Below, piece after piece: positions 23,431-36,392 of a DNA stretch of 64,000 nucleotides. The notes under the pieces were generated by a model, which was not told the origin of the DNA, did not search any database, and saw nothing but the letters and a program-made list of their open reading frames with translations. Numbering within the stretch: the first letter of the stretch is position 1; each line of letters begins with the position of its first letter. The position numbers were made by a program, and so were the translations under genes. The stretch comes from Dactylellina haptotyla (Eukaryota; Ascomycota; Orbiliomycetes; Orbiliales; Orbiliaceae). Location of the stretch: the NCBI GenBank assembly GCA_031310005.1, contig CM062386.1, forward strand, positions 744,001-808,000, read 5' to 3'.

Positions 23431-24310
23431 ATGAACAGATCTTTTTTACAATCCTTGCTGCTTCGATGTGCATTATACCTTTTCTTGGATACGCAACTAG
23501 CATCCACCCTCCCCACGCCCCCCGAATCCCCCAAACCAGTCAACCTACCCCTCAAAAGCGATCAAAGCATCAACCCAAGAATCGACATCCACCCTTCATT
23601 CTTCTATCACATGGGACAGATGTTCGTACAGTGCACCCCACCTGGACTCCTCCACCATATCCAGGAGATAACGAACCCTGAAGGCCACGTAGAAGATCCG
23701 TTCACTCCGTACTTCAGGAACAGAGAAATCGAGACAATTTTTAACGCCCAATCGAAGTGTCATAAGTGTACGTGTACAAGCGATGGGGTGATGCTGCCGC
23801 AATCGAATCCGAGTCCCGGGGTTGACGTCGTTGAGGTTTCATGCCCAAATCAGGAATGGGTCGAGAAGTGCATCAACGAATATTGTAAGCAGCTATAGAT
23901 CGCTGTCCCGTATAAAATCCCCAAACTGCTTAACAATCGTCTTCCTTTATATGTGCGTCATTAGGTGTGAATAAAATATAGTGTAGACTAACAAGACAAT
24001 TTACACCTATGCACGACCAGATTGTTATTGCACGGCAAATCTTAAAAACGCACAAAAGACGGTCCCTGGTGCCGCGCTTCAGGACTACCTAAATGCTCTT
24101 CAAAATCTACCCATACAGGTCAAGTTCAATCACCCGAACTACCAGTGGATGGAAGGGCTGGCGGGCCCGGATGCGATGTGGACCCTGGGACATCGGTGGG
24201 ACGAACCCATGCAGCAAGAAAAATACAGAAGGCTAGCACCTGGTATAAAAGAATCATATTATCTCGAAGGTCCCGACCCTCCTAGTAGCCGGAAGATAGG
24301 TAGTTTGTAA
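23431..24310 (+). CDS. secreted Cys-containing hypothetical protein
   Basis: Exons 23431-23884 and 24021-24310 join in phase to give 247 residues. The N-terminus has a basic start and a hydrophobic core (MNRSFLQSLLLRCALYLFLD), likely a signal peptide cut after QLAS. A Pro-rich stretch follows, then Cys clusters CHKCTC and YYCYC on either side of the intron. The C-terminal half reads NHPNYQWMEGLAGPDAMW and is not recognised. The start at 23431 is chosen for the signal peptide; an upstream in-frame Met at 23314 would extend it. The 136-nt intron holds two complete sets of splice signals (see findings). Confidence 0.65.
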
Positions 24311-25091
24311 GGTCTAGGCAAGTTGAGTTTGAGAAATCCAGACCAAGGGTTAGTCCACGGTTTAAAGCAAACGGAGACTCTAGTCATAACGAGTTTATTC
24401 GTCGAAGTCACAAAGGGCGGACGAGAAGATAGATAAGATGCCACGAGGAATGAAGGGTAACTATATCATCTTGCAGAGTTTGGTTGCGCAATAATTAATC
24501 TTCGAATACTTTCGTACTTTATGATATCCCGATTCGATAGCTACACCACCAACTATGTGAATACGAAATGTATTTCATTCCCCTTATATTTTAACTATTA
24601 TATTATATATTTTTTTCTCACAATTTGGCGCTGCAAATACGGGTACTCAATTTCGAAGTGGTTACCGAATACATAACCTTCCCCCCGAATGTTTCTCGCT
24701 GCTGAGTGCTCTGACTATATACAAAGTTGAAATAGATCTAAATTTACATTTGGAAACCTGTCTTTTCGAGTTCGTTCTTTTTTACACGTTTCTCTAATAT
24801 CTCGATTAGAAGATGTGAAACCATTAGCAAAATGTCTTCGACAGTTAATTTTGGCACCCGTGCTGCCTTGGATCGGGTAACGGGGCGTGCCAGCACCACA
24901 GCAGCATACTTACCAACATGCCCCAGCCATCCAACACATCGATTCGATCGAGGCACAACCACATGAAACGAAACTGGGGAATTCGTGAACCAGCTAAATG
25001 GGTTCCAGTTCGACATCACCCCAACCGAGCCCTATCGCTCGTATATTCTCCGAGCCTCACCAGAACGGGGCGTAGACCGGAATCCCGCAAC
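24311..25091. other. intergenic
   Basis: AT-rich; no gene seen. Confidence 0.5.
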
Positions 25092-25810
25092 ATGGCAATA
25101 GAAATAGCATCTCTCCTTCTCGCGCCGCTGCGTTTCTGCCTCGCCACTTTTCTGTTCATCATCTCCCCTCTCACGGCCGTAGTATCGTACTTTTTCGACC
25201 TGACCGTCTCCGTGCTCCACTTGCCTGTCTGGCTGGTGCGGAAGCTAGAGGTTAGTTTGAATAGAGCTTCACCAAATACACACAGCTATATATATACACA
25301 GAGAAAATAACGCTGATATTATACATATAGGTAATTTACATATACCTCGGCATCGCATTTCTAGTGGGCATATCTCTCGGCTTCATCTTCTCTTACTTTT
25401 CTTCGGTCATCTTTTCGGTGTTCAGCCTCGACCGGGAAGTTAAAGCACCCCCGGAGCGAGTTGTGAGGAAACGCAAATCAACGAGGAATAGATCGCCGAT
25501 TTCGACTGCCGTCGCGCTGATAGAGAGCGATCGAGCCTTGAGGAAGTCGTCGTTTACGATCCCGAGAGAGCGCGGGTGGCTATCCGGTAAAACTGGGAGT
25601 GGCAGTACCACTGTTACCTCCGGGAGGTCGGGGATGGGAATGGGAGCTGTGGATATCAGCCCGTTAAGTCCAACGTCTATATCGCCTGGGTTGAGTATGG
25701 GTGTGAGTGACCTGGGGGCGAGACAACAGATATTCCCGATATTAGAGGAAGAAGACGAGCAAGAGGATGAAGTAAGAGGTAGGAAAGGTAGAGGGAAGAA
25801 GAGACTTTGA
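25092..25810 (+). CDS. predicted two-pass membrane protein, fungal, unknown function
   Basis: Exons 25092-25250 and 25331-25810 join in phase (intron of 80 nt) to give 212 residues. The N-terminal 90 residues contain two or three hydrophobic segments (IASLLLAPLRFCLATFLFII, and VIYIYLGIAFLVGISLGFIF after the splice) separated by a short LPVWLVRKLE loop. The rest is hydrophilic: a basic RKRKSTRNR patch, a Gly/Ser-rich section and an acidic-then-basic end (EEEDEQEDEVRGRKGRGKKRL). No named family is recognised. Confidence 0.7.
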
Positions 25811-27328
25811 ATGCAAGTAACATAGATTATTCATTCTCGAAGCAAGAAGTACTAGAGTAACCTTTGTAAGAAATATATTAAGTTTAGAGATATTCATCTA
25901 ACAAATATAACATCTCTTCTGAATCCGTTTAATTATCTTCACACGCATTATAATTACAAAAGGAGAACGCTTTAATTCAAAACTAAACATCCAATATTTT
26001 ACCTTAACTTTCTATTTTATATCGCCAATGAAGTTCTTGGTAAATGGACATCTCTCCTCTTTCTCATGGTACGGCACTTTTGAATTCAAAAAAAAAAAAA
26101 AAAAAAAACATGGGTCTGTTTCACGATCTGGCCACGCTATCTGATGCTATTGGTTTGGCAAGCTCGAGCAACAAATTTATAAATATCCATTTTTCATGAT
26201 GTTAGAGCCCTGGAAATCAATCGCAGTGTTCTCACTGGGAAACTAGGTTCTCGGTTTGACTCGCTTCCGGTAACTATTTCGAACCGAACTCGCTTGGCGC
26301 CGTATTGTGTTAATCAGGTTCCCGTGTTGCCATGAATTTTGATGTCGGTGGATGGAACCCACGCGGAGCGATAGCCGAAAGTCGAATCCAGAAACGAGCA
26401 GAGGTAGCATTCATTTCTTGGGTTTCTTGGGCCTCGTTTATCACGGGTTGTCCGAGGGAGGCATAAGCGTTATTTAGCTTTAAACACCGGCGCCCAGATA
26501 TGATTGTTCACTTAAATAATGCATTATTATTCCTATACTTAGAAGGTATATAATTGGAATTAATAGTTCAAGAAAAATGCCACAGTTATGATGCTTTTAC
26601 TCGTTTCTTCAATAAGATATCACAAGGTACATACGGCCTAAACTTTGGAAATCAGCAAACTCTCAAGATTAGCAGAATTTATTTGATATCAAAAACCATA
26701 CATTGTAACCAAATCAATATATAGATTGCAGTTGAACCTTATAGTATTAGTTTAGTTACTGTATACTACTCGCTTATGTGTTCCCCCTGAAAGTATTGGC
26801 GATACCAGGAAATGACGCTATAGGATCTGCGAGTGCGACCGGTTACCCGGCATCCATTATACATACGTATAAAACACAAAATATATTAATACAAAGAAAG
26901 GCTGTGGTGTCTATGGTTGCTCGAGTTACTCTTTGGAAAGCAATAACCGGCGCGGCGAATAATATTTGGGAGAATGAATTGTTCGTATTCAGATTGGATT
27001 GACAAATACTACCAACCTTCAAATATAATTTTGTAATTCTTTTTGAACCGCTCATCTAGTAAACGAGTTTACTGATAGTCCCGTTGCCAACCATCGCCAA
27101 GGTAGGCTCCGATTGCGATTTCACCCGTGGAAACATAAAAGGCGACCAATATCCTTCCTGCCTTTCCGTTGGATCTTTCAAAGGACACACCGGAAGCAGT
27201 ATTCGCGGCCTCTCACCTTCTTTTAACTCGGTCTCTCGTTTCACGTAGCTTGTTATAAGCATTTACACTCATTTATTACGAAAGTTTCAAATCTAATTCA
27301 TTCATATTATACCTCCACCGTCTTAAAA
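25811..27328. other. intergenic
   Basis: AT-rich 1.5 kb without coding signal. It contains a run of 21 A (26088-26108). Confidence 0.5.
26088..26108 (+). repeat. poly-A tract, 21 bases
   Basis: Uninterrupted A run. No target-site duplication or reverse-transcriptase remnant was seen beside it, so it is listed as a simple repeat, not a retroelement tail. Confidence 0.9.
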
Positions 27329-27675
27329 ATGAAGTTGAGCACTATCTTCTTTGCCGTGGCTACCATCTGCATCGGCACGTCTGAGGCGACCAATAAGCCT
27401 TGCAAGGAACCAATCAACCAGTTAAAGAAATACAGCTGTCATAAGAGTAGGTGCACCTTGCTCTCTCATTCTAGTGATATCAACTTAAACTAAAAGTATT
27501 TTTCAATATAGAACCTAGTATCCAAAAGTACTGCGCGCAGTACTTCCCAGGCCAGAACACAGTTCAGTTTAACACTGTCACCGTACGCGTTACGGTTACC
27601 GCTCCTGCTGGTGACGTTGAGCCTGCTACGGTTACCAAATATGTGACTGTTACTCCACGCGCTTATAGGAATTAA
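27329..27675 (+). CDS. small secreted protein with Val-Thr repeats
   Basis: Exons 27329-27446 and 27512-27675 join in phase (intron of 65 nt) to give 93 residues; neither exon is long enough to show as a clear ORF. A signal peptide is evident (MKLSTIFFAVATICIGTSEA). The mature part has three Cys (PCKEP, YSCHK, KYCAQY) and a C-terminal region of alternating Val/Thr (NTVTVRVTVTAP and TVTKYVTVTP) expected to form beta strands and to carry O-glycans. A possible role is surface or effector-like; this is inferred from composition only. Confidence 0.65.
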
Positions 27676-29204
27676 ATTTGGCCTGTAGGCTATTTCGCAT
27701 GTGGAGGGAAGGGGACTTGTGTCTTATCCGATACTCATGAACTTTATGACGTTATGAACTTCACGATGTAATGCGGCGATATAGGATAGGGAGTCGAGGA
27801 TCCTCTCGTTTTTCAAATAAAAGGCTGTATTCACAGATACCCGGCTAGAATAGAGCATATATAGTATAGAATTTAAAAGAGCTTTGACGACCAACATGTT
27901 TCCTGCACTCATGATCTCATACTACTTTACGCGAAATGCTTAGATCTATTAGAACCGAGTTTGTAGACACTTGAGAGCTAGAAACTAACTAAAGATAAAG
28001 TTTGGCCGGGTGTTTCGGCTAGTAGCTGACAGGTGTGCGGAAAGCCGAAAACTGGCGGCAAGTTATTGACACACGATGATGTCTGAGGCATGCGACACAG
28101 TTTTACCTGGACGCGATACGATAGGAGATACGTTACCGGCAGCCATAGTATCTAGTTATTAAGATGCCAAAGCAATATCCGCTATAAGATGTTGTGTGAT
28201 AATATAAAATTGGTATCAGTATTTGCAACATTGGGATGCAAGGTGTGCGGCTGTAGAATTCGATGATATAATAATAATGTCTCCACTAGCAACAACGGTG
28301 TGTATCCGAGGACCCAACGCCGTCACAGATAGATAGCTGGGTACGTACCCGCGTACCAGAGCATCGCAACGGGCAATCTATCGAAAACATCATTGTGCAG
28401 CGGATTGGCGATCCGGGATGGGCGCACGAGCAGTGTGTGTTGCAGCAGGAATGGACCCCGCCAACACCATCACTAACCGTCTGCTCTTATCGATCTCCGT
28501 TGGCCGATGGATGGAATATTCACAGATTCTGATCGCGGGAGGAGGCGAGCGCACACGCGCAAGGCCGTCATCCGGAGCAAAGGGTCATTATGCAGGGAAA
28601 AAAAGATGAGGGACTGGCGACGTCAACAGAAGTCGACGGAAGAGAAATGACGTTTGCGTGGAATCATTCGCCACACCAAAAAAAAAAAAAAGTGAAAGGA
28701 AAGCAGGGAAGTGCGTCCACCCGGTGCTGATTGGGTCGCAGACTTTGCAGAAAGAGAGAAAGCAAGAGAGAAGGGCCCCGGTCGAGGAATGCAGGCTAGC
28801 AGATATCGTTTGAGGAGTCTCCACCTGGCCAAAGAGACACCATATCAGAATCCCCGCCGGGCTGCCCTCGACGCACGCCAGCTGGTCGTATGAATTTTCA
28901 GATCCGTCGTAGCGTCGAGTGACTGAGGTGATAGTGCGTCTCGTAGTGCGTCCGCATGGAGTAGGCGACGGACATTGGCCCTCTTTGATAATACGGGCGT
29001 CGTTTCTGGCTTGTGATCATAAATACCTCCTCCGCCCGAAACCAACGACGACTCAACTTTCCCTTTTCTTCCTCTTCCCAGCACATTTCATCGTCATCCC
29101 ACTCACTTCCTCCATCCTCCTCCAACCTCACCACTGCCACCCTCACCACTGCAAATATAGATAAACACTCCGTAGAAGCTTCTTCTCAAGCAATACCACA
29201 CAAA
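27676..29204. other. intergenic, YOP1 promoter
   Basis: No gene seen. It contains a 14-A run (28678-28691) and a pyrimidine-rich stretch before YOP1. Confidence 0.5.
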
Positions 29205-30428
29205 ATGACTTTCCAGGACAAAGTACAGGTATGCATTTCCCCTTTCTCGAAGCCATACCAACCCCGCAGCAAGCTCCGGCAGAGCTGCCAGCGTCACCAC
29301 CATGTCTCGTGCCCTATCTCAACCACCACCACCACAACCGCCGTATCTCCGAACGTAGTGAAAGAAAAATACTGACAAACACCAGAGCCAATTCCAGCAC
29401 CACGCTTCCGCGTTCGATAAGGAGGTAAGTCTTCATATTCTTCACCCTTTTTTCCCCTTCCACCGCAGATATCGAACTTTCCCGCTAACATGGCGCAATA
29501 TAGCTATCAAAATACCCCACTCTCGTCAACCTCGAGAAGCAGACCAGTTCGTAACCCTTCTCAAACACTTGCTCCCTCAAAGCTGGACGCAAAACACTCA
29601 CACTTTCTTTGTTTGCCAAAATTTGTAGATGTCCCAAAGGTCTACGTCATTGGCGGTGTCGGGTGAGTAAATTTTATCTTATTATGCATACCACCTGAAG
29701 GATCTTCAACACCCTACTAACACAAACCCCCCACCAACAGTTTCTTGTACTTCACCTTGATCTTCTTTAACTTGGGAGGTCAACTTCTCGTCAACCTTGC
29801 CGGTTTCTGTATCCCTGCATACTACTCTCTCCAGGTAAGCTAAAGCTTTCAGCTCTCGCAATTTTATTTTTACGCACTCATACTCCCTTATCACACCCGA
29901 GAAAACTCGGAGATGAGGGAAGCTACGATCGGTACACCACGCTAACACACACACTTTTCCCTTTCCAGGCCCTCTTCACCACCCAAAAGGCTGACGACAC
30001 CCAATGGTTGACCTACTGGGTTTGCTTCTCTTTCCTCAGGTAAGCTCCAAAAAAACACCCAAATCCCACACTATGACCACCGGGACAATTTAGGCGAGAA
30101 AAGCTACCGCCGTCGGTCACATGATGATCCAAACTCGGCAATTGCAACCACGCTTGCGCACAAACATGATGACAGCCCTAGCTAACCACTTGCATTCTCT
30201 GCGCACAATAGCGTCCTTGAGTCTGGCCTCGATCTCACATACTGGTTCCCATTTTACTACCTCTTCAAGTTCGCCGCCATCCTCTGGCTCTCCCTCCCAC
30301 AATTCAGCGGCGCCCAGGTTCTCTTCCGCAACGCCCTCTACCCTCTCTTCGCCCGCTACTTCCAGGCTCCACGAGGTGCATCTGCCAACATCCGTGCCAA
30401 GGCTGATGCCGCTGATAAGACCCTCTAA
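29205..30428 (+). CDS. YOP1: ER membrane-shaping protein Yop1 (TB2/DP1/HVA22, REEP5 type)
   Basis: Reticulon-like hairpin protein that curves ER tubules and binds Sey1/Yip1. Seven exons fit in phase: 29205-29228, 29386-29424, 29504-29546, 29629-29662, 29741-29834, 29969-30039 and 30212-30428, giving 173 residues (yeast 180). The N-terminal part carries the conserved ASAFDKELSKYPTLVNLEKQ. Two hydrophobic hairpins follow (VYVIGGVGFLYFTLIFFNLG; YWFPFYYLFKFAAILWL), with the signature DDTQWLTYWV between them and LPQFSGAQVLF after. With six introns in under 1.3 kb it is the most finely cut of the short genes here. Confidence 0.95.
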
Positions 30429-33032
30429 ATCAATCGACCAGAGAGGAAAGAACCAAAATCATGCATTGAACTGAAAAACAAGGGAAGGACTTGGAATTTG
30501 GAATTTGGGAAGCTTTGAAGCGAACAAAAAGGATGTCTTCATGGACTATAGGCTTTTTTTTGCAGCGCAAAAACAAATAAAAGCAGAAACGTCGCTCTTG
30601 ACAGTGAACTAAAAGAAAAGAACCTTTATACTTTTTGATCACATCATCATGGCTTCCTCCTTCCCTTGAAGCCGACAACAAAAACTACATACGCACAAAC
30701 TCACAAACTGTTTTTCCTACTTTTTCATATTCTTTTTATTACATACCCAGTGCTCGTCTCTTTTATTGTGTTTTTTAGTCTCTGATAGCTGTAACCTTAT
30801 TCCCACAATCTCTCTCTCTCTCGTGCGCGAAATTATGTGATATCTACTATACTCTGCTCCGAATCTCATAAATGATAAAAAAAGTAAGAAAGAAAAACCA
30901 CGAACCTAATTCAAATTTGCGATGGGAGTATACTATTCCTAGAAAAAATATATTTCCTTCCGGTTCTTTCCATCGATGAGACGCCATATCCTGGAACTTA
31001 TCCGCTTCCAGTATAGTAGCCTTTTCCCGTAGTTCATCATGACATTTTCAACCGTCAAGCAAGAAAAAAGAACCCCATCACCCGCACATCGCAAATATAC
31101 TGTGTAGTTGTTTCGCTGCTGCTTGCTGTAATATGGGAGGAAAGGCCAAGCTGGCTTTTCGTTCTTCTCAAACCATATCGCATGGATGTCGAATTAAAAA
31201 ATTTCGTTTACCCCGCCGTATGCAGATACGTGCATTTTTCGAGCATGCAACAACTGCTCTCTTTTTTTTTCATGCACGAAACCAAAGCCGGCAGCTTTCA
31301 TTCGTGGTTTTTACGTTAAACGACTGGAAATTAGCGGATTTGATTGGTGTTTTAAATCCCAACCCCTCACTTGTAACCTCTTGCTTTGATTCTTAGCGTA
31401 TAGTGGTGGTGGTGTCTAGGGCAGGGGTTGTGGAGACTATATTTGAGTGAGAGTGTGAGAGTGAGAGAGATATGTCTCTACCCACTGTAGCTTTGACGAG
31501 CTGGCACTTTAGGAGACTGGATTTGGGCAAGACGAGGTCTTAGACGATATCGATAGCGATACGCCCCTCGCATGTGACTAGTATATCAGAGGAAGTATAA
31601 AATGTAATAAACCGAAATAACTTTTTTGACTTTAATTGAAATATTTCTTTTGGTGTAGCAACAAAATGGAGCCAGGCTACCATCTATTAAAGATTATTTA
31701 ACTTTTATAAAGAGTCCTCTTGAACTTGTCAGTCCGCTCTTCCCTTCGACCCCTAGTTTTCTCTCTGCTCTTTCTCCTCTTTCTTTATACAAGTCCCTGC
31801 TTATTTTCCTCTCTTCCTCCTCCTCCTAATCATTCGGCTCATAAAGTTGAAAAAAATAAATTTGACACCTAACTTTTCCTGTTTTTTGTTTTCAATCCTG
31901 CCCTCTTCGTCTCCTTCCGGCCGGGTGGTATTCCTAGGGTCTTCCCCGGGTGTTTCCAAACACGGAAGGCGCTTGAACGTCCGTGTTTAACTGTGCTCCG
32001 CTTCTGTGCTGTCGTGATTCGTTAAGAGCCAGGTGCCACAGTAAACTTGTACAGGAATTATCGATGAACCCTTCACCCTTCACCCTCGGCCCCCCGCCGC
32101 TCGCTCGCTCGTGACGATTTTCCAAAAATGAACATACACTCGGTTTTTGTTTTTTACATGTTGCATGGGTAATTCTTTTTCTTTTCTCAGTGGCTGGTGG
32201 TGTGGTGGTGGTACCACGGTAGGGGCATTTTTTCGGTGTTACAAGATGACCTGACAGATAGGAAGATATGATATAGATATAAAGAAAAAGGATTCGTATC
32301 TCATCAAAACCTGTGACAGTAGAAATAAAAAATATATAGTAAGATAGCAAAAAAGGACAAAAGAAATACATGATGGGGTATATTGATTGTTTTAAAAAGC
32401 AAAAAAAAGTGCTATCAAATAGATATAAAAGCAGAATTACAAAAAAGAAGGCTAAAAGAAAAGCAACCAGGTTTCATAAACGCTCCCGCTCCCGTCTCTC
32501 TGTCTTTGGATATCTTGTAGCTTTCTCCTTTTGCGTATTTCTTTGTTTCTTTTCTTCTTCTTCTTGTTTGCTCTTGCGGTCTAAGTTGTATTCATCTTTG
32601 TTTCTCGCAATTCGGAGACGTATAGTAAAGCAATATCCCAAAACATCCACTCAGCTGGTCGCCCGCTTTCCCCAAACCAATTTTTTTTAGAACGAGAATA
32701 AAACAAAAGATAGGAGTGGCATAGGTAAGGGGATTCGTCGAATAATAAAATGACGAAAAAACTGTGCTGTTGAAAGCACGAAATAAAAAAAGCCGCTCTT
32801 CCGTTTACTTTTTCTATAATTGCGAAAAGAGACGTTCTCCACCAGGAGCAATAAGTGATGAAGGAAAGGAAAAGGAAAAAAATTGATATATACTTTTTGT
32901 TTGATGAAGACGAGGGATGGGTGGTGTAATGGGTATCTGTCCCATCGTCCTGATCTGACTCTTCAGTTCTTCGAATATAACTCGGCGAACTAGAGCAGTA
33001 GGTATCGGCGCATTCCCAAAGAGAGTAATGGG
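30429..33032. other. long intergenic between convergent genes
   Basis: 2.6 kb between the 3' ends of YOP1 and ATG101, AT-rich with many T and A runs. Only scattered short frames are present. Long for a gap between convergent genes in this compact window, but nothing recognisable is in it. Confidence 0.5.
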
Positions 33033-34132
33033 TTAGAAGAATCTACCGCCCCAGTTGTCCCCTTTCTGCGGTACAAAGATCTTGTACGGGAAAGGGTTGT
33101 AATCGCTGGTCGTTATCGGCGGGATGTGGTCCTTGTTGTTGTTTACAATGTCGATGATCTTCATGATGGTGAGTTGGAGGGCGGATTCCATATCCTTACG
33201 AGCCTGCGAGCGTTCTATAGAGATAATCCAAAAAATATGTATATATTAGTCCTGCATCGGTGCCGTAAATTGAGGCGGAGTTGTATGCACGTACGAGACT
33301 CGGTCCTAGGGTATAATAACGTTATATCCAGCAGCCACTGCTCCCAGCACACTTCCTCGTCTTTGGTCGAGAACCATGCTTTTCGCTTTTGTTTCTTCTC
33401 GAAGAATTGTACTGCGTGGTTAAAAAAGGGCTATGTTAATGACATGTTCGGATAGAGGGTTACGAGTTACGGGATGCGCCGTGGAATGGGATGGCACGGA
33501 ATAGAATAGGGAGGCTCTGCGGCGAGACGGGGTGACGTACTGGCAATTTGGGTTTTCGCGGACGATGCGCCAGGCGTTGACTCAACGGAGCGAATCATGG
33601 ACGAGGTCCGGTTTTCGATCAGGGCGTCGAGTTCGGAGTCATCTACTGATGGCTGGAAACGGCTGTCAGCCCATGTACGATATGTCTCAATTCCCCCAAC
33701 CATTTCCTAGGGATTCCATACCAGTGTCAGGTCTAGTAAATCTTTTGTCTTCGGCCGTATCGACGGGAACAGGCGGTGGAAGAAGATGGCTGCAAGGATA
33801 GCTGTTTATCGAGCCCCCAGTAGAAATCGTCAGTATGCGGAGTCCTTTTTTTTGCCATATTGTCACGGACGGATGAGATGAGGTATGTAATGTATCTCTG
33901 ATTGCATTTCGGTTTGCGTTTGCAGCTGCAGTCGGCGGCCTCCGCTATGCAGGCTCGCTCGCTGCCAAAAGTGCAGCTAACGAGCGAGCTACCAGGAAGA
34001 AAAAATCGACAACCCAACCGAGCAAGGAAAAAAAATATGACAAACAAGAAATAGCCACCCACCTTTTACGACATCTTTGGCGAAGGTTGGTTCGACAACC
34101 GTATCGAGAACGAATTCGGGCGGGCGGTTCAT
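33033..34132 (-). CDS. ATG101: autophagy-related protein 101
   Basis: Atg101 is a HORMA-fold partner of Atg13 in the Atg1/ULK1 autophagy-initiation complex, absent from budding yeast but kept in most fungi. Five exons fit in phase: 34132-34063, 33801-33722, 33652-33541, 33411-33295 and 33214-33033, giving 186 residues. Family marks are PPEFVLDTVVEPTFAKDVVKAILAAIFFHR at the N-terminus (read across the first intron), SVDDSELDALIE, and the C-terminal HIPPITTSDYNPFPYKI. The longest intron is 261 nt. No single exon is longer than about 60 codons, so the gene is easily missed. Confidence 0.92.
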
Positions 34133-36392
34133 TGTCGGGGCGTGAGGTGACTACGCGAGAGAGGGAGAGAAAGAGGCCAGAGAGTGAAAGGAGAAGAGGA
34201 GAAGGAGAGAAGGAATGGAGGAGGGGTGTGGGTTTTTTGCGAGGTGAGGTCGGATGGATTGGATGTTGTTGGGAGTTTGTAGCGAAGAGGTGACCTTGAC
34301 TGAACCGGACTGGACTGGACTGGACTGAACGAACGAACGAGCGGACAAACCAAGCAAGCAGGGCAAGGTACGGGACGGGAATGGGAGGGGCTCGCTGGAG
34401 TGGTTTCGGGACGGTTTCGAGAGGGTGGTTCGACGGTGCTAACGGCAGATACGGTGATTGCGGCCACAGGCAGCGGAAGATTATTATTCTTGTTATTCTG
34501 ATTGCGAATTGCCGGGCTGATGAAGAAGAAGAAGATGACGATGAAGGTGGTGGTTGTGGTGGTGATGGTGATGGCGGGGGTGGGCGTGGTTGCTATTTGA
34601 GGGAAGGAGGTCGCTGGCGGTGCTAATTGGTGCTGATTGGTGCTGTTCCAACGGGGCACAATCAGCCGGTTCTATGCGGCAGGAGCTAGCCACTCTCTCG
34701 CTCTCTCCGGGCCACTAATTTGATTCTGTTTAATGCTTCTTATTGAATCAGCAATCGACAAGATGTCTGAGAGACGACGGAGACGTTAAATACAATCCGT
34801 CGATATGTTCTGGGACTGCGGTTTTGGATTTCTGGCGGCAACCGGGGCGTAACATGGCTGCGGGCTTACTGAGGGGTATTTATTACTTTCTTCTCTTGCC
34901 AGACAAAAGCGCACACGCGGCGGAGAGCTAGGAAAGCTATCACATAACGAGAGCCCCGAGCCCTACAGGAGGTCTGGTTGCTTCCTGGCCTGTTCGCTCG
35001 TTCGTGGATGACCAGGTCATAATCTGAGTTTCTCAATTCATCCCATCTTTAGGACCGGCTGGGCGGGCGTCAGTTTGGGGTCGACCCCTCATGAGCATGC
35101 ATTCCGCAGCTGCACCTCCCATTCGCCGGCTTGGCTTCGTCGCCCAAAATGTGCAGCTCCCAGCCGGGCGTGGATTGAACACGCGACTCCCGCTCGAGAC
35201 TCTCTCGACCATCGATCGATTTTTTATTCCAACTACAGATATATATATATTTCTATGTAAATATACTCCCGTATATACCAAAAGTGACTAGGTGAAAATA
35301 TCATTTCAAGACGTCGCAATCCGGGTGCGGATTCCGACAGCTAGCTAGCAACCTTAGGGCGGCGCCGATATTTCACTCAGACGGTGGATGCATGCTCAGG
35401 CCTGGCCAGTTCGCTTCTGAGGCTTTTTCCGAAAAGCCCGCACCGTCAAAATATATTAATATCCAGTTTTACTAATGGGTTCATGCGTGGGTTGGAAAGC
35501 CTCACACATCGAGATCTTGGAACATTCGGTCGGAGGTCGGTGTGCTAAAAATGAACAAAACAAAGTCCCGTGATCTTACTCGTCGGTCATGGATCACGTC
35601 GTCTCAGGACTTGCTCATCGATCATATGCATTTCTTTAGCTTCCGGTATAATTCCATGACGGGAGTGTACGTAACGGGCAAACAAAACGAGATCCGCTAG
35701 ATCCCGATCCGATATTTCCTATAAATCAACAATAGTATTCCTAGTACAATGCTCAACTGGCTGGGACCCTCAAAGTATTGTTCTGTCCGAGCTGCCCTGC
35801 ACGTCTGTTCTGACAGAGAGGAATGCAGCCAGTGTGATGCCACCGATTGCTCACATGCCCGATGCATCGTCCGGGTTCGATACCGGGCCAACCCCGGAGG
35901 CCGCTCTCCGCTCCGGGACTAGCTCCGGGAGGATATCTCGCTGGCAGGGATCAGCCCGGCCAGCTGCCAATTGGCTGCTTCCGTTCTGGGAATGTACGTG
36001 CCCTCCAACACGCAACAACACCAACCCGATGCATCGGCCTGCATATTTATTACTCGCAACGTCAGGTAATACCGCCTTCGCCTATTCTGCCTCACCGATC
36101 ACAATAGCTTCCACGCATGCAGTGGGGGGGAGGGGGGTTTTATCCTCCCGCTCCGTTTTTATCGTCCCGTTCCACGAGCCAGGCAGCGAGCGGGGTACCA
36201 TGACGTGTGTGATCTCCATCAATCGATATATCCTCAAGCTCGCACGGTTGTCCGGAGATCTTGGGAAGCAATTGGCTATTTAAGCCGGTTCAATGCAATG
36301 TAGACCCTCTAAACTCCCATCAAGAAACCATTTTTCGCGTTAGCTAGTATCTAGTTGTGAATAAAAGATTATAATATTGGTAGAGCGTTAAC
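34133..36392. other. intergenic
   Basis: 2.3 kb. ATG101 promoter on the left with purine-rich strings and short tandem repeats, then a region with a tRNA-T-arm-like hairpin (35168-35184). No gene supported. Confidence 0.5.
34307..34340 (+). repeat. short tandem repeats, GGACT then GAAC
   Basis: Four copies of GGACT pass directly into three copies of GAAC. A microsatellite in the ATG101 promoter. Confidence 0.8.

Noticed and set aside
26088-26108. Poly-A tract as a retroelement tail
   Set aside because: No target-site duplication and no reverse-transcriptase or SINE body next to it.
35860-35890. Box-B-like GGTTCGATACC on the plus strand
   Set aside because: The flanking stems do not pair as a T-arm and no box A or cloverleaf could be built.
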